Shown here in pieces: positions 15,263-25,303 of a DNA stretch of 64,000 nt. How positions within the stretch are numbered: the first letter of the stretch is position 1; every line of letters starts with the position of its first letter. The stretch is from Neobacillus niacini (GTDB lineage: Bacteria > Bacillota > Bacilli > Bacillales > Cytobacillaceae). The notes below the pieces were generated by a model that worked only from the letters and a program-made list of their open reading frames with translations, was not told where the DNA came from and ran no database searches. The position numbers were made by a program, and so were the translations under genes. The DNA is taken from contig NZ_JAUSZN010000001.1 in NCBI RefSeq assembly GCF_030817595.1, positions 6,250,001 to 6,314,000 of the forward strand. Reading direction: 5' to 3'.

Positions 15263-15727
15263 ATGGAAACTAGGATTGAGAGAATTAAAAAGCATTTGCA
15301 TTCATCGAGCTATAAGCTAACACCTCAACGTGAAGCAACCGTTCGAGTATTGTTAGAGCATGAAGAGGATCATTTAAGTGCAGAAGATGTATACCTCCTC
15401 GTTAAGGAAAAGTCGCCTGAAATCGGATTGGCAACTGTATATCGTACACTTGAGCTACTAACTGAATTAAAAATTGTTGATAAAATTAACTTTGGTGATG
15501 GAGTTTCGCGTTATGACCTTCGCCAAGAAGGGGCAGCACATTTTCATCATCACCTAGTTTGCATTGAATGCGGAGCGGTGGATGAAATCCAAGAAGATCT
15601 TCTTGAAGATGTCGAAGCCGTCGTTGAACGTAGATGGAATTTTAAAATAAAAGACCACCGCCTTACGTTTCATGGTATCTGCTATCGGTGCCAAGATAAG
15701 GTTAAAGCTGAGGAAACTGCAGAATAA
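15263..15727 (+). CDS. fur: Ferric uptake regulator Fur
   Basis: A 154-residue Fur repressor, close to B. subtilis Fur (SSSYKLTPQREATVRVL, LATVYRTLELL recognition helix). The regulatory metal site is visible as HFHHHLVC and downstream His/Glu; two CxxC pairs (CIEC and CYRC) form the structural zinc site. With Fe(II) it represses iron-uptake genes. Upstream lie two PerR-like boxes and a strong SigA promoter; fur belongs to the PerR regulon in B. subtilis, so the same wiring is likely here. Confidence 0.95.
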   Translation: METRIERIKKHLHSSSYKLTPQREATVRVLLEHEEDHLSAEDVYLLVKEKSPEIGLATVYRTLELLTELKIVDKINFGDGVSRYDLRQEGAAHFHHHLVCIECGAVDEIQEDLLEDVEAVVERRWNFKIKDHRLTFHGICYRCQDKVKAEETAE

Positions 15728-15734
15728 TAGCCAA

Positions 15735-15763
15735 AAGTCCTTTTAGAATAAAGGGCTTTTTTT
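15735..15763 (+). terminator. Terminator after fur
   Basis: AAAGTCCTTT pairs with AAAGGGCTTT (one G-U), followed by a long T run. Confidence 0.75.
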
Positions 15764-15875
15764 CTGTCTAACAAACTCTAATATAATTAAATTTCTCCAA
15801 AACAGTAACTCTAGGTATAAAAGTTGGACAAATTGGCATATCTTTTACTAGGCTAAACTGTTTGGGGGAAGGTAA

Positions 15876-16103
15876 ATGTTCTCTTTTATTAAAGTAGTAC
15901 TACAAACCTTAAAGGTTTTTATCATATTCACTGGATGTACGATACTCTTTTACTATGGTATTATGTGGGTAAATGAGGAGTACCAAAATTATCACCGTTA
16001 TGATTCACCGGAAGGATCCGCCTTAAAGGTTTCAACATTAAATAAAGATGAGAATCCGATTTGGCTGGACCGGCTGATTTTGTTTTACTTAAATGGGGAG
16101 TAG
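15876..16103 (+). CDS. yqzK: YqzK-family small membrane protein (DUF4227)
   Basis: A 75-residue protein with one N-terminal membrane span ([20 protein letters not shown], about residues 6-28) followed by a soluble tail. It sits between fur and xerD as YqzK does in B. subtilis and ends 5 bp before xerD, so the two are co-transcribed. Function unknown. Confidence 0.82.
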   Translation: MFSFIKVVLQTLKVFIIFTGCTILFYYGIMWVNEEYQNYHRYDSPEGSALKVSTLNKDENPIWLDRLILFYLNGE

Positions 16104-16108
16104 TATCA

Positions 16109-17008
16109 ATGGATGATTATTTAAAAAAATTTATGCAGTTTTTGCTCGTCGAGAAGAGAGTGGCCCAGAATACGCTGCTATCATATGAACGGGATTTAAA
16201 AACGTATCTTCACTATTTAAAAAATGTAGAAGCTGTTGCAGCATTTAGTCAAGTCCAACGGCCGCACATTTTACATTTTCTTTCCTTTTTAAAGGAGCAA
16301 GGTAAATCCACAAAGACATTGGCTAGACACGTTGCTTCAATCCGAGCTTTTCATCAGTTTCTATTAAGGGAACAGGCAGCGAGTCAGGATCCTTCTGTTC
16401 TTATCGAAACCCCTAAATTAGAAAGGTCAATTCCAAAGGTTTTAAGCTTTAAAGAAGTTGAAAGACTTTTAGATTTCCCCACTGGGCAAGGGCATTTTGG
16501 GTTAAGGGACAAAGCAATGTTAGAGCTGCTTTATGCTACTGGTATTCGTGTCAGTGAACTTATTCAAATCGATGTAGAGCATGTAAATATAACGATGGGG
16601 TTTGTCACCGTCAGCGGTAATAGTAATAAAGAACGAATCATACCAATTGGGAAAACGGCGGCAGGAGCACTAAAGAATTACATTGATAAGGGCAGAACAA
16701 ATTTTGTTTCAAAACATGGGAATGGCTCTGATCGTGCATTGTTTTTAAACCATCAAGGAAAGAGATTGACTCGTCAAGGATTTTGGAAAATCCTAAAAAA
16801 GCTAGCTCAAGAGGCTGGTATTGAGAGTGAATTAACCCCGAATACACTTCGACATTCGTTTGCGACGCATCTATTGGAAAATGGTGCCGACCTAAAAGCT
16901 GTTCAAGAGCTGCTAGGACACGCTGATATCTCTACGACGCAGATATATACACACCTAACGAAGACAAGGTTAATGGATGTATATAGCAAATTCCATCCTA
17001 GAGCTTAA
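16109..17008 (+). CDS. xerD: Tyrosine recombinase XerD (RipX)
   Basis: A 299-residue tyrosine recombinase that, with a XerC-type partner (CodV), resolves chromosome dimers at dif. The N-terminal SAM-like core-binding domain covers residues 1-90; the catalytic part shows R147 (TGIRVSEL), K174, R248 ([10 protein letters not shown]), H271-region GHADISTTQ and the nucleophile Tyr in TQIYTH. The box II His that normally precedes LRHSF (H-x-x-R) is Asn here (N245, codon AAT). ATG at 16109 with GGGGAG 8 bases upstream. Length and synteny are otherwise normal. Confidence 0.93.
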   Translation: MDDYLKKFMQFLLVEKRVAQNTLLSYERDLKTYLHYLKNVEAVAAFSQVQRPHILHFLSFLKEQGKSTKTLARHVASIRAFHQFLLREQAASQDPSVLIETPKLERSIPKVLSFKEVERLLDFPTGQGHFGLRDKAMLELLYATGIRVSELIQIDVEHVNITMGFVTVSGNSNKERIIPIGKTAAGALKNYIDKGRTNFVSKHGNGSDRALFLNHQGKRLTRQGFWKILKKLAQEAGIESELTPNTLRHSFATHLLENGADLKAVQELLGHADISTTQIYTHLTKTRLMDVYSKFHPRA

Positions 17009-17045
17009 TAGGGTACTAGATACATAAATATTTAAAAGTGTCGAA

Positions 17046-17074
17046 AAGCTGCCTAAATTATTGGCAGCTTTTTC
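17046..17074 (+). terminator. Terminator after xerD
   Basis: AAGCTGCC/GGCAGCTT stem (17046-17053 and 17063-17070) followed by TTT. Confidence 0.85.
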
Positions 17075-17224
17075 TTGTAATTTTATTATTGTTTAGTAAA
17101 ATAAAGAGGTCAGACTTCTGACGTTACATTTTTCAAATTGGTTAATAATCCTATTTTAATAAGGGTAATCTATTTTTATTAATTACAAACGTTTTCATTG
17201 TATAGAAAAAGGAGGAAGATTTGA

Positions 17225-18409
17225 ATGACTCGAAATACATATAAGCGTATTTTTTTAATCGTAATGGACTCTGTTGGAATTGGTGAATCACCTGATGCAG
17301 AGAAGTTTGGAGATAAGGGGGCAGATACCCTTGGGCATATTGCGGAAAGAATGAACGGTCTAAACATGCCTAACATGGGCAGGTTAGGTTTAAGCAATAT
17401 CCGTGAAATAAAAGGGATCAATAAAGCTGATAAACCGTTAGCATATTATACAAAAATGATGGAAGCTTCGAATGGAAAAGACACGATGACAGGCCATTGG
17501 GAAATTATGGGGTTGAATATTCAAACACCTTTCCGTGTTTTCCCAGATGGATTTCCAGATGAACTTCTTTCTGAATTAGTACAACGTACGGGAAGAAAAA
17601 TAATCGGTAATAAACCTGCTAGTGGAACAGAAATTCTAGATGAGCTTGGGGAAGAGCATATGAAAACAGGAGCATTGATTGTCTACACTTCCGCAGACTC
17701 AGTACTTCAAATTGCTGCACATGAAGAAATTATTCCAATTGAAGAGCAATATAAAATATGTAAAATTGCTCGTGAGTTAACGCTTGATGAAAAATACATG
17801 GTCGGCCGCGTGATTGCTCGTCCATTCTTGGGTGAACCGGGTAATTTTAAGCGGACAGCTAATCGTCATGACTATGCATTAAAACCGTTTGATAGAACGG
17901 TCATGAATGAGATGAAAGATGCTGGGTTAGATGTAATTGCTATTGGTAAAATCTCTGATATTTATGATGGAGAAGGAGTTACCCAATCTTTAAGGACAAT
18001 CTCAAATATGGACGGTATGGATAAGCTTGTACAGACATTGGATATGGATTTCACAGGGATGAGTTTCTTGAATTTAGTTGACTTTGATGCCCTTTATGGA
18101 CATCGTCGTGATCCGGAAGGTTACGGGAAAGCCCTAGAAGAATACGATGCCCGCTTACCTGAAGTGTTTGCAAAATTAAAAGAAGATGATTTGTTAATTA
18201 TTACAGCAGACCACGGTAATGATCCAACAGCACCAGGAACGGATCATACACGTGAATATGTCCCATTAATTGTCTACTCTAAAATGATGTCAGAAGGCAA
18301 AGAACTTCCAATAAGAGAAACGTTTGCTGACATTGGGGCAACTGTTGCAGAAAACTTTAAAGTGAAAATGCCTAACTTCGGTAAAAGTTTTTTAAATGAA
18401 CTAAATTAA
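17225..18409 (+). CDS. drm: Phosphopentomutase
   Basis: A 394-residue phosphopentomutase (DeoB/Drm) interconverting ribose or deoxyribose 1- and 5-phosphates; a two-manganese alkaline-phosphatase-superfamily enzyme. Visible metal and catalytic segments: [14 protein letters not shown] at the N-terminus, [11 protein letters not shown] with the phospho-acceptor Thr, [12 protein letters not shown] and [10 protein letters not shown]. It begins a nucleoside-salvage operon with punA 14 bp downstream and pdp after it. GGAGGA precedes the ATG. Confidence 0.96.
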   Translation: MTRNTYKRIFLIVMDSVGIGESPDAEKFGDKGADTLGHIAERMNGLNMPNMGRLGLSNIREIKGINKADKPLAYYTKMMEASNGKDTMTGHWEIMGLNIQTPFRVFPDGFPDELLSELVQRTGRKIIGNKPASGTEILDELGEEHMKTGALIVYTSADSVLQIAAHEEIIPIEEQYKICKIARELTLDEKYMVGRVIARPFLGEPGNFKRTANRHDYALKPFDRTVMNEMKDAGLDVIAIGKISDIYDGEGVTQSLRTISNMDGMDKLVQTLDMDFTGMSFLNLVDFDALYGHRRDPEGYGKALEEYDARLPEVFAKLKEDDLLIITADHGNDPTAPGTDHTREYVPLIVYSKMMSEGKELPIRETFADIGATVAENFKVKMPNFGKSFLNELN

Positions 18410-18422
18410 AAGGGGTATGATT

Positions 18423-19244
18423 ATGAATATCGAAAAGATTCAAAATGCAGCAGGCTTTTTAAAAGATAAATATTTAAATACACCAAAAATCGGACTTATC
18501 TTAGGATCTGGTCTTGGTGTTCTAGCTGATGAAATTGAGAATCCTGTTAAGATACCATACAACGAGATACCTGATTTCCCGATTTCGACTGTTGAAGGTC
18601 ATGCCGGGCAGCTTGTCTTTGGAATTTTAGAGGGTGTCGAAGTCGTTGCAATGCAAGGTCGTTTCCATTTTTATGAAGGTTATGGTATGGACAAAGTAAC
18701 CTTCCCTGTACGTGTGATGAAGGAATTAGGTGTGGACATGTTAATTGTAACGAATGCAGCAGGCGGGGTTAATGAAAGCTTTGAAGCAGGAGATTTAATG
18801 ATTATTAATGATCATATTAATTTTACAGGCACGAATCCTTTAATAGGTCCAAATGATTCAAAATTTGGTCCTCGTTTCCCCGATATGTCAGAAGCCTATA
18901 CAAAAGAATTGAGGAGTGCAGCGAAAGAGGTTGCAGCCCGCTTAAATATAAATGTTAAAGAAGGCGTATACTTCGGATTTTCTGGACCAGTTTATGAAAC
19001 CCCAGCCGAAATTAGAATGGTTAGAACATTAGGTGGAGACGCTGTTGGTATGTCAACAGTCCCTGAAGTGATCGTGGCACGACATGGAGGGATGAAGGTC
19101 CTTGGAATTTCTTGTATTACGAATATGGCTGCAGGAATTCTAGACCAGCCTTTATCACATGAGGAAGTTATTGAAACAACAGAAAGAGTAAAAGCTAATT
19201 TTCTATTATATATAAAAGAAATTGTTAAAAGCATAGCTAAATAA
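18423..19244 (+). CDS. punA: Purine nucleoside phosphorylase
   Basis: A 273-residue trimeric-type purine nucleoside phosphorylase, converting (deoxy)guanosine or inosine plus phosphate to base and pentose 1-phosphate. Motifs: [11 protein letters not shown] (phosphate loop), [28 protein letters not shown] and [11 protein letters not shown]. The ATG at 18423 is chosen over 18417 because AGGGG lies 7 bases upstream. Middle gene of the drm-punA-pdp salvage operon. Confidence 0.95.
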   Translation: MNIEKIQNAAGFLKDKYLNTPKIGLILGSGLGVLADEIENPVKIPYNEIPDFPISTVEGHAGQLVFGILEGVEVVAMQGRFHFYEGYGMDKVTFPVRVMKELGVDMLIVTNAAGGVNESFEAGDLMIINDHINFTGTNPLIGPNDSKFGPRFPDMSEAYTKELRSAAKEVAARLNINVKEGVYFGFSGPVYETPAEIRMVRTLGGDAVGMSTVPEVIVARHGGMKVLGISCITNMAAGILDQPLSHEEVIETTERVKANFLLYIKEIVKSIAK

Positions 19245-19266
19245 ACTTGTAAAAGTGGTGATTAGT

Positions 19267-20571
19267 ATGAGAATGGTTGACTTAATTGAGAAGAAAAGAG
19301 ACGGGGAAGAACTAACTGCTGAAGAAATAAATTTTATTATAAATGGATACACAGATGGTTCCATACCAGATTATCAGGTTAGTGCCTTAACGATGGCAAT
19401 CTTTTTCCAAGGGATGACAGAAAAAGAAAGAGCAGATTTAACCATGGCTATGGTTGAATCAGGCGATCAAATTGATTTATCACAAATCGAAGGAATAAAA
19501 GTGGATAAGCATTCAACCGGAGGGGTTGGAGATACAACAACATTAGTTCTTGGACCGCTCGTTGCCGCATTGGGGGTTCCAGTTGCGAAAATGTCAGGAC
19601 GAGGTCTAGGACATACTGGCGGAACCATTGACAAATTAGAGGCAGTAAAAGGATTCCATGTTGAAATTGAGAACGAGGAATTTATTGAACTGGTGAATAA
19701 AAACAAGATTGCTGTCATTGGACAAAGTGGCAACCTAACTCCTGCTGATAAAAAGTTATATGCGTTAAGAGATGTAACAGCAACCGTTAATAGTATCCCA
19801 CTAATTGCAGGTTCAATCATGAGCAAAAAGATTGCAGCAGGTGCTGATGCCATCGTTCTAGATGTAAAAACGGGTGCAGGTGCATTCATGAAGACAATTG
19901 ATGACTCAAGAGAACTTGCTAAGGCAATGGTGAGTATCGGAAATAATGTTGGTAGAAGAACGATGGCTGTTATTTCTGACATGAGTCAGCCGCTCGGGTT
20001 TGCGATCGGAAATGCACTTGAAGTGAAGGAAGCAATTGATACCTTAAAGGGTGAAGGTCCAGAGGACTTGACCGAACTTTGTTTAACTCTTGGCAGTCAC
20101 ATGGTTTACTTAGCTGAAAAGGCAAGTTCATTGGCCGAAGCACGCACAATGCTTGAGAATGTTATTAAAGATGGCTCTGCACTTGAAAAGTTTAAGGTCT
20201 TCCTAAGCTCACAAGGTGGAGACGCGTCGATTGTAGATGACCCAGCTAAACTTCCCCAAGCACAATTTACATTCGAGTTAGAAGCAAAACAAGATGGATA
20301 TGTCTCAGAAATTGTTGCGGATGAAGTGGGAACAGCTGCAATGAAATTAGGAGCTGGAAGAGCGACAAAAGAGTCTGTAATTGATTTAGCTGTAGGACTT
20401 GTTTTAAGAAAGAAAATTGGCGATCAAGTGAAAAAAGGTGAATCGTTAGTAACAATTTATAGTAATTTTGAAGATGTAAGTGAAGTAAAAGAAATGCTTT
20501 ATGATAATATCATCGTTTCTTCAGAAAAAGTTGAGGCACCAATCCTCATTCATGAAGAAATAACAGAATAA
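19267..20571 (+). CDS. pdp: Pyrimidine-nucleoside phosphorylase
   Basis: A 434-residue phosphorylase of uridine and thymidine, family-typical length. It shows [17 protein letters not shown] (phosphate-binding Lys and Ser), the [15 protein letters not shown] signature and a C-terminal alpha/beta domain (KQDGYVSEI). The ATG at 19267 gives [10 protein letters not shown], as in B. subtilis, with GTGGTGA upstream. It completes the drm-punA-pdp operon and is followed by a terminator. Confidence 0.95.
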   Translation: MRMVDLIEKKRDGEELTAEEINFIINGYTDGSIPDYQVSALTMAIFFQGMTEKERADLTMAMVESGDQIDLSQIEGIKVDKHSTGGVGDTTTLVLGPLVAALGVPVAKMSGRGLGHTGGTIDKLEAVKGFHVEIENEEFIELVNKNKIAVIGQSGNLTPADKKLYALRDVTATVNSIPLIAGSIMSKKIAAGADAIVLDVKTGAGAFMKTIDDSRELAKAMVSIGNNVGRRTMAVISDMSQPLGFAIGNALEVKEAIDTLKGEGPEDLTELCLTLGSHMVYLAEKASSLAEARTMLENVIKDGSALEKFKVFLSSQGGDASIVDDPAKLPQAQFTFELEAKQDGYVSEIVADEVGTAAMKLGAGRATKESVIDLAVGLVLRKKIGDQVKKGESLVTIYSNFEDVSEVKEMLYDNIIVSSEKVEAPILIHEEITE

Positions 20572-20583
20572 AACGTATTATTA

Positions 20584-20614
20584 AAAGTTCAGGAAAAAAT
20601 CCTGGACTTTTTTT
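20584..20614 (+). terminator. Terminator of the nucleoside-salvage operon
   Basis: AAAGTTCAGG/CCTGGACTTT stem (20584-20593 and 20601-20610) with a T run. Confidence 0.82.
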
Positions 20615-20636
20615 ATTTTATTAACAGGAAAATACT

Positions 20637-20665
20637 GTATAAAGTTGTTGGAATTGGAAAAAATG
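20637..20665 (+). promoter_or_regulatory. SigF-type promoter of dacF
   Basis: GTATA (20637-20641), 14-bp spacer, GGAAAAAATG (20656-20665), a full match to the SigF -10 pattern GGNRANANTR. dacF is a forespore gene under SigF in B. subtilis. Confidence 0.72.
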
Positions 20666-20696
20666 GAATCTATATAAAGAATGGAGGGTTATGCGA

Positions 20697-21866
20697 ATGA
20701 AACGATATATCTCTTTACTGGTAATAGTCTTGTTACTAACAAGTTTATGGATACCATCCGTATCTGCAGAAGAAAAAGCGAGTACTGATATCACAGAAAA
20801 TGTAAGATCTGCGATTTTAATTGAGCGTGATACTGGTCAGATTCTTTATGAAAAAAATAGTAATGAGGAGCTTCCACCTGCGAGTATGACGAAAATCATG
20901 ACTATGCTGCTTATTATGGAAGCAATTGACCAAGGAAAACTCAAATGGGATGAAAGTGTCCGAACAAGTGAGTATGCTGCGTCGATGGGCGGCTCGCAAA
21001 TTTTCCTTGAACCAGGTGAAGAAATGACCGTAAAACAAATGCTTCAAGGCATTGCAATTGGTTCGGGAAATGATGCTTCTGTGGCGATGGCAGAGAAAAT
21101 TGCCGGATCAGAAGAAGCCTTTGTTGACATGATGAATAACAAAGTAAAAGAACTTGGTTTAAAGAATACCGTTTTTAAAAATACTACTGGCCTTCCAGGA
21201 AGTGGTCATTATAGTTCCGCACACGATATGGCGGTTATGGCCAAAGAACTATTAAAATATGAGGACATCACAAAGTTTACGGGAATGTATGAAGCATATC
21301 TTCGTGAAAATACAGATAAAAAGTTTTGGCTTGTTAATACCAATAAACTCGTTCGTTTTTACCCAGGTGTAGACGGTCTAAAAACAGGTTTTACTGGTGA
21401 AGCAAAGTATTGCTTAACTGCAACGGCACAAAAGGATGGTATGCGTGTCATTGCTGTTGTCTTTGGGGCGCCGACTTCCAAGGAGAGAAATGCTCAAGTT
21501 ACAAAAATGCTAAATTATGCGTTTGCCCAGTATCAAACACACCCGATGTTTAAGAGAAACCAAGTGATTGGTGATGCTCATGTTAATAAGGGGAAAGACA
21601 AAAAAGTTCAGGCAGTAACAAGCGAACCACTTTCTTTACTTACTAAAAAAGGCGAAAAGACTGAGGATGTTACACGTAAAGTGAAACTAGATAAAAACCT
21701 TAACGCCCCTATTAAAAAAGGAGATAAGGTTGGAACTATCCAGTTTGTAAAGGAAGGGAAAGTGGTCCTTGAAAGTGAATTGGTTGCCAAAAACGACGTA
21801 AAAGAAGCCACCTGGTGGACGCTCTATAAACGTTCATTCGGGATGTTTACAAAAGCAGGAAAGTAA
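20697..21866 (+). CDS. dacF: D-alanyl-D-alanine carboxypeptidase DacF
   Basis: A 389-residue low-molecular-weight penicillin-binding protein with a signal peptide (residues 1-25, cleaved near VSAEE). Active-site motifs: SxxK as PPASMTK, SxN as IGSGNDAS, KTG as GLKTGFTG; a C-terminal PBP5-like beta domain and amphipathic tail follow. It trims the terminal D-Ala from peptidoglycan stems of the forming spore cortex. The ATG at 20697 has GGAGGG 8 bases upstream. It precedes spoIIAA; in B. subtilis it is also read together with the spoIIA operon. Confidence 0.94.
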   Translation: MKRYISLLVIVLLLTSLWIPSVSAEEKASTDITENVRSAILIERDTGQILYEKNSNEELPPASMTKIMTMLLIMEAIDQGKLKWDESVRTSEYAASMGGSQIFLEPGEEMTVKQMLQGIAIGSGNDASVAMAEKIAGSEEAFVDMMNNKVKELGLKNTVFKNTTGLPGSGHYSSAHDMAVMAKELLKYEDITKFTGMYEAYLRENTDKKFWLVNTNKLVRFYPGVDGLKTGFTGEAKYCLTATAQKDGMRVIAVVFGAPTSKERNAQVTKMLNYAFAQYQTHPMFKRNQVIGDAHVNKGKDKKVQAVTSEPLSLLTKKGEKTEDVTRKVKLDKNLNAPIKKGDKVGTIQFVKEGKVVLESELVAKNDVKEATWWTLYKRSFGMFTKAGK

Positions 21867-21875
21867 CAAATTGTT

Positions 21876-21954
21876 TTGTCGAATTGCAACTTTTTTTAGC
21901 AAATATCAACTAGTTTTGTCTTGAGAGAAGGAGATTGCTCTAACGGTAACGAAT
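21876..21954 (+). promoter_or_regulatory. spoIIA regulatory region: Spo0A box and SigH promoter
   Basis: TTGTCGAA at 21876-21883 is a perfect 0A box; a weaker TTGTCTTG is at 21916-21923. GAAGGAGAT (21927-21935) and AACGAAT (21948-21954), 12 bp apart, fit SigH -35 and -10. This agrees with Spo0A~P-activated, SigH-dependent transcription of spoIIA. Confidence 0.75.
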
Positions 21955-21989
21955 TGACTCACTATACCAGATGAAGGAGGCTAGGAATA

Positions 21990-22340
21990 GTGAGTCTTAA
22001 CATTGAAATGGAAATAAAACATGACGTTTTATTGCTACGTTTAAGTGGTGAACTAGATCATCATACAGCCGACGAATTACGAGAACAGGCAGCTAATGCA
22101 ATAGAAAAGAATAATATCCGTCATATAGTTTTAAATCTGGAACAGCTTTCTTTTATGGATAGCTCTGGATTAGGAGTCATTTTAGGGCGGTACAAGCAAA
22201 TAAAGCAGGTGCATGGAGAAATGGTCGTTTGTGCAATTTCCCCTGCAATACAACGATTATTCGATATGTCGGGGATGTTTAAGATTATCAAGCTAGAACC
22301 GACTGAAGAGTTTGCATTGCAAAGATTGGGGGTGGCCTGA
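21990..22340 (+). CDS. spoIIAA: Anti-anti-sigma factor SpoIIAA
   Basis: A 116-residue STAS-domain protein. When dephosphorylated it binds SpoIIAB and frees SigF in the forespore; SpoIIAB phosphorylates the Ser in [27 protein letters not shown] near the N-terminus is typical. GTG start with GGAGG 9 bases upstream. First gene of the spoIIAA-spoIIAB-sigF operon behind the SigH/Spo0A region. Confidence 0.96.
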   Translation: MSLNIEMEIKHDVLLLRLSGELDHHTADELREQAANAIEKNNIRHIVLNLEQLSFMDSSGLGVILGRYKQIKQVHGEMVVCAISPAIQRLFDMSGMFKIIKLEPTEEFALQRLGVA

Positions 22341-22341
22341 G

Positions 22342-22782
22342 ATGAAGAATCAGATGAATCTTCAATTCAGTGCATTAAGTCAAAATGAATCATTTGCTCG
22401 TGTCACGGTTGCTGCTTTTATTGCACAGCTTGACCCTACGATGGATGAACTGACTGAAATTAAAACCGTTGTATCTGAAGCAGTAACCAACTCCATTATT
22501 CATGGTTATGAAAATGATCCAGATGGAATTGTTTATATCCAGGTAACAATTGAGGATAATTTAGTGGATATTTCCATTAAAGATGTCGGATTAGGAATTG
22601 TAGATGTGGAGGAAGCTCGACAGCCATTATTTACAACGAAGCCAGATTTAGAAAGGTCTGGTATGGGATTCACTATCATGGAAAATTTCATGGATGAGGT
22701 TGAGGTTCTCACACAGCCAGGTAAAGGAACCGAAGTAAGATTAAAAAAGCATTTACACACAAGCAAAATGCTATGCAATTAA
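22342..22782 (+). CDS. spoIIAB: Anti-sigma F factor SpoIIAB
   Basis: A 146-residue GHKL-ATPase serine kinase that holds SigF inactive or phosphorylates SpoIIAA. The N box ([14 protein letters not shown]), G1 box (DVGLGIVD) and G2 region ([10 protein letters not shown]) are visible. The ATG at 22342 comes one base after the SpoIIAA stop, indicating translational coupling. The sequence is very close to the B. subtilis protein and ends KMLCN. Confidence 0.96.
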   Translation: MKNQMNLQFSALSQNESFARVTVAAFIAQLDPTMDELTEIKTVVSEAVTNSIIHGYENDPDGIVYIQVTIEDNLVDISIKDVGLGIVDVEEARQPLFTTKPDLERSGMGFTIMENFMDEVEVLTQPGKGTEVRLKKHLHTSKMLCN

Positions 22783-22794
22783 GGAGACTTGCCA

Positions 22795-23553
22795 ATGGAT
22801 GTGGAGGTCAAAAAAGATAAAGCGCAAACGTATTTAAAGGACCATGAAGTAAAGGAATTGATTAAAAAAAGCCAAGACGGAGACCAAGCAGCAAGAGACC
22901 TAATTGCTGAAAAAAATATGCGTCTTGTTTGGTCCGTTGTCCAGCGGTTTCTAAATAGGGGATATGATCCTGATGATCTTTTCCAAATTGGATGTATCGG
23001 ATTGCTGAAATCAGTGGATAAGTTTGATCTTTCCTACGATGTGAAATTTTCTACCTATGCGGTTCCAATGATTATTGGTGAAATCCAAAGGTTTATTCGT
23101 GATGATGGAACGGTTAAGGTTAGCCGTTCATTAAAGGAAATGGGAAACCGAATTCGAAAGGCGAAGGATGAATTATCGAAGACATACGGAAGAATTCCAA
23201 CTGTTAACGAAATTTCAGAGCATCTCCAGCTGTCGCCGGAGGATGTTATTCTTGCCCAGGAGGCAAGTCGCACGCCATCATCTATTCATGAAACGGTATA
23301 TGAAAATGACGGAGATCCTATTACCTTATTGGATCAGATAGATGACGGAAATGAAGGTAAATGGTTCGATAAAATTGCCTTAAAAGAAGCAATACGGGAA
23401 TTGGATGAACGTGAGCGGCTAATCGTTTATTTACGGTATTATAAAGACCAAACCCAATCAGAAGTCGCAGTCAGACTGGGTATTTCCCAGGTGCAGGTTT
23501 CAAGACTTGAAAAAAAGATATTGCAGCAAATGAAAGACCGAATGGATCTCTAA
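22795..23553 (+). CDS. sigF: Sporulation sigma factor SigF
   Basis: A 252-residue sigma-70 family factor, the first forespore-specific sigma. Region 2 is seen in NMRLVWSVVQRFLNRGYDPD and FSTYAVPMIIGEI, region 3 near KDELSKTYGRIPTV, and region 4 HTH in SQSEVAVRLGISQVQVSRLE (read TQSEVAVRLGIS). ATG at 22795 with AAGGAG upstream. Third gene of the spoIIA operon; terminator overlaps its 3' end. Confidence 0.96.
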   Translation: MDVEVKKDKAQTYLKDHEVKELIKKSQDGDQAARDLIAEKNMRLVWSVVQRFLNRGYDPDDLFQIGCIGLLKSVDKFDLSYDVKFSTYAVPMIIGEIQRFIRDDGTVKVSRSLKEMGNRIRKAKDELSKTYGRIPTVNEISEHLQLSPEDVILAQEASRTPSSIHETVYENDGDPITLLDQIDDGNEGKWFDKIALKEAIRELDERERLIVYLRYYKDQTQSEVAVRLGISQVQVSRLEKKILQQMKDRMDL

Positions 23554-23575
23554 TGATCCATTCGGTCTTTTTTTT
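23536..23575 (+). terminator. Terminator of the spoIIA operon
   Basis: Thirteen-base-pair stem GACCGAATGGATC/GATCCATTCGGTC (23536-23548 and 23555-23567) then eight Ts; the 5' arm lies inside the sigF coding end. Confidence 0.93.
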
Positions 23576-23596
23576 AGTAAAGATTAATTTTTTGCT

Positions 23597-23603
23597 CATA
23601 CTA
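23597..23603 (+). promoter_or_regulatory. Candidate SigG -10 of the spoVA operon
   Basis: CATACTA is a perfect SigG -10 element 38 bp before the spoVAA start. The -35 is not clear. spoVA is SigG-dependent in B. subtilis. Confidence 0.55.
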
Positions 23604-23640
23604 GATATACAAGGAAATCAATGTGTGGGGAGTGAATGTT

Positions 23641-24261
23641 TTGGAAAAAACAATCTACATCCGCATGCGGAATCGTGTTCTGGCTAAACCCGAAGAAAGT
23701 ATCTATTTAGACGACATAGCTCAGATCATTGCTCCAGAAACCATAATCCCTAAAATAAAAAAACTAAAAGTCCATCAAATATCCGTTCATGACAGAAATA
23801 TCGTCATCATTGATGTTATGAAGGTTATTAGATTGATTTCAAATCTTATCGAAAATGCAGATGTCCAAACCATCGGACCAGCGCAAACTATTGTAGAAGT
23901 CATACTAAAGAAAAAACAAATGTCGTTACCTTTCTTTATCTTAATTTGGTTTTTGTTATTTTTTGGTTCTGCGATGGCAATTATGAACTTTCATGACGAT
24001 GTCAGTATGCGAAGTGTTCAGGAAAAGCTATACAAAATCATTACGGGTGTGGAGGATACCAAGCCGTGGATATTTCAAATTCCCTATTCAATTGGGTTAG
24101 GTTTAGGGATGATTTTATTCTTTAATCATGTATTTCAAAAAAGGATCAACGAAGAACCAAGTCCCCTGGAAGTCGAGATGTTTAATTATCAAATGGACTT
24201 AGATAATTATGTCATCATTCATGAAAATAAAGAAAGTATGAAACGAACAAATGACGATTAA
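23641..24261 (+). CDS. spoVAA: Stage V sporulation protein AA
   Basis: A 206-residue membrane protein. An N-terminal soluble domain (to about residue 95) is followed by two membrane spans, one in LPFFILIWFLLFFGSAMAIM and one in IPYSIGLGLGMILFF; the conserved NFHDDVSMR and NEEPSPLEVEMFNYQ blocks match SpoVAA. The TTG at 23641 (MEKTIYIR) matches the B. subtilis start, with GGGGAG 7 bases upstream. SpoVA proteins move dipicolinic acid into the spore and out at germination. It overlaps spoVAB. Confidence 0.93.
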   Translation: MEKTIYIRMRNRVLAKPEESIYLDDIAQIIAPETIIPKIKKLKVHQISVHDRNIVIIDVMKVIRLISNLIENADVQTIGPAQTIVEVILKKKQMSLPFFILIWFLLFFGSAMAIMNFHDDVSMRSVQEKLYKIITGVEDTKPWIFQIPYSIGLGLGMILFFNHVFQKRINEEPSPLEVEMFNYQMDLDNYVIIHENKESMKRTNDD

Positions 24262-24673
24262 AGTAATTGCGGTTATGTTTATTGGCCTTGCAGGTGGATT
24301 AGCAGTTGGTTCAGGTTTTGTAGCTTTTCTAACAGTACTTGGCATTATCCCGAGACTTACACAGCTGACAAAGACAATGAAAATGATTCGGTATTACGAA
24401 TGGGCCGTTGTTATGGGGGCACTAACAGGGATAGCAGGGAGTTTAAGAGACCCAATCTTAGGAATCTCTCCTTATTTTATGGTGCCTCTTGGATTGGCTG
24501 GAGGGGTCTTTGTTGGGATGTTAGCCGCAGGGCTCACAGAAGCATTAAATGTATTCCCTGTCCTTGCCAAAAGGATGGGGATAGATGGGAAAATTATCAT
24601 CCTTATAATGGCGATTGTTCTAGGGAAAATTGCCGGGTCAATTTTTCAATGGGTCTATTTTGTGCATCATTAA
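24251..24673 (+). CDS. spoVAB: Stage V sporulation protein AB
   Basis: A 140-residue integral membrane protein with four hydrophobic segments (GLAGGLAVGSGFVAFLTVLG, VVMGALTGIAG, PLGLAGGVFVGMLAAGL, IIILIMAIVLGKIAG). It overlaps spoVAA by 11 bp. In B. subtilis spoVAC, spoVAD and spoVAEB would follow; here only 30 bp separate spoVAB from spoVAEA. Confidence 0.93.
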   Translation: MTIKVIAVMFIGLAGGLAVGSGFVAFLTVLGIIPRLTQLTKTMKMIRYYEWAVVMGALTGIAGSLRDPILGISPYFMVPLGLAGGVFVGMLAAGLTEALNVFPVLAKRMGIDGKIIILIMAIVLGKIAGSIFQWVYFVHH

Positions 24674-24703
24674 CGTCAGCCTAAGGAAAGGACATCTAAA
24701 AGA

Positions 24704-25303
24704 ATGAGTATTCGTAGGCGGGTTATATTAATTACAGATGGCGATGAGTATGCCAAGAGGGCTGTAGAGCGTGTTGCTCAAGAAGTGGGAGGGCGTTGTA
24801 TTACGCAGTCCCATGGGAATCCTTCTGTACTAACAGGGGAGGAGCTCGTAAAGCTAATTAAAAAGGCTGCTAATGACCCAGTATTAGTAATGTTTGATGA
24901 TAGTGGACTTGTTGGAGAAGGTGCAGGCGAACGGGCATTAAAATATGTCGCCACCCATAAGGATATTGAAGTTTTGGGAATTATTGCTGTTGCTGCAAAA
25001 ACCCATCAGGCAGAGTGGACAAGAATCGATGTGAGTATCGATCGAGATGGTGAACTAACTCCTTATGGCGTCGATAAACACGGTATACCAGAGCTAGAGA
25101 TTGGAAGATTAAATGGAGATACGGTTTACTGCCTTGACGAACTTGATGTTCCAATTATCGTAGGAATCGGAGATGTGGGGAAAATGGCCCGGCGTGATCA
25201 CTATGAACGCGGAGCACCTATTACGAAAAAAGCGGTAGAGTTAATACTCGAAAGGAGTGGATTTCGTGACGAGAGAGAACGAACAAACATGGCCGATTCC
25301 TGA
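24704..25303 (+). CDS. spoVAEA: Stage V sporulation protein AE, soluble form (SpoVAEA)
   Basis: A 199-residue soluble protein, recognised by [16 protein letters not shown] at the N-terminus, [22 protein letters not shown] and GIGDVGKM. This is the cytosolic SpoVAEA, not the membrane SpoVAEB. AAGGA lies upstream of the ATG. Its 3' end overlaps spoVAF by 38 bp. It directly follows spoVAB because spoVAC, spoVAD and spoVAEB are absent from this operon. Confidence 0.9.
   Translation: MSIRRRVILITDGDEYAKRAVERVAQEVGGRCITQSHGNPSVLTGEELVKLIKKAANDPVLVMFDDSGLVGEGAGERALKYVATHKDIEVLGIIAVAAKTHQAEWTRIDVSIDRDGELTPYGVDKHGIPELEIGRLNGDTVYCLDELDVPIIVGIGDVGKMARRDHYERGAPITKKAVELILERSGFRDERERTNMADS

Noticed and set aside
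19467..19982. Long antisense frame (171 codons) inside pdp
   Set aside because: It mirrors the codon structure of pdp, has no ribosome site and no recognisable motif.
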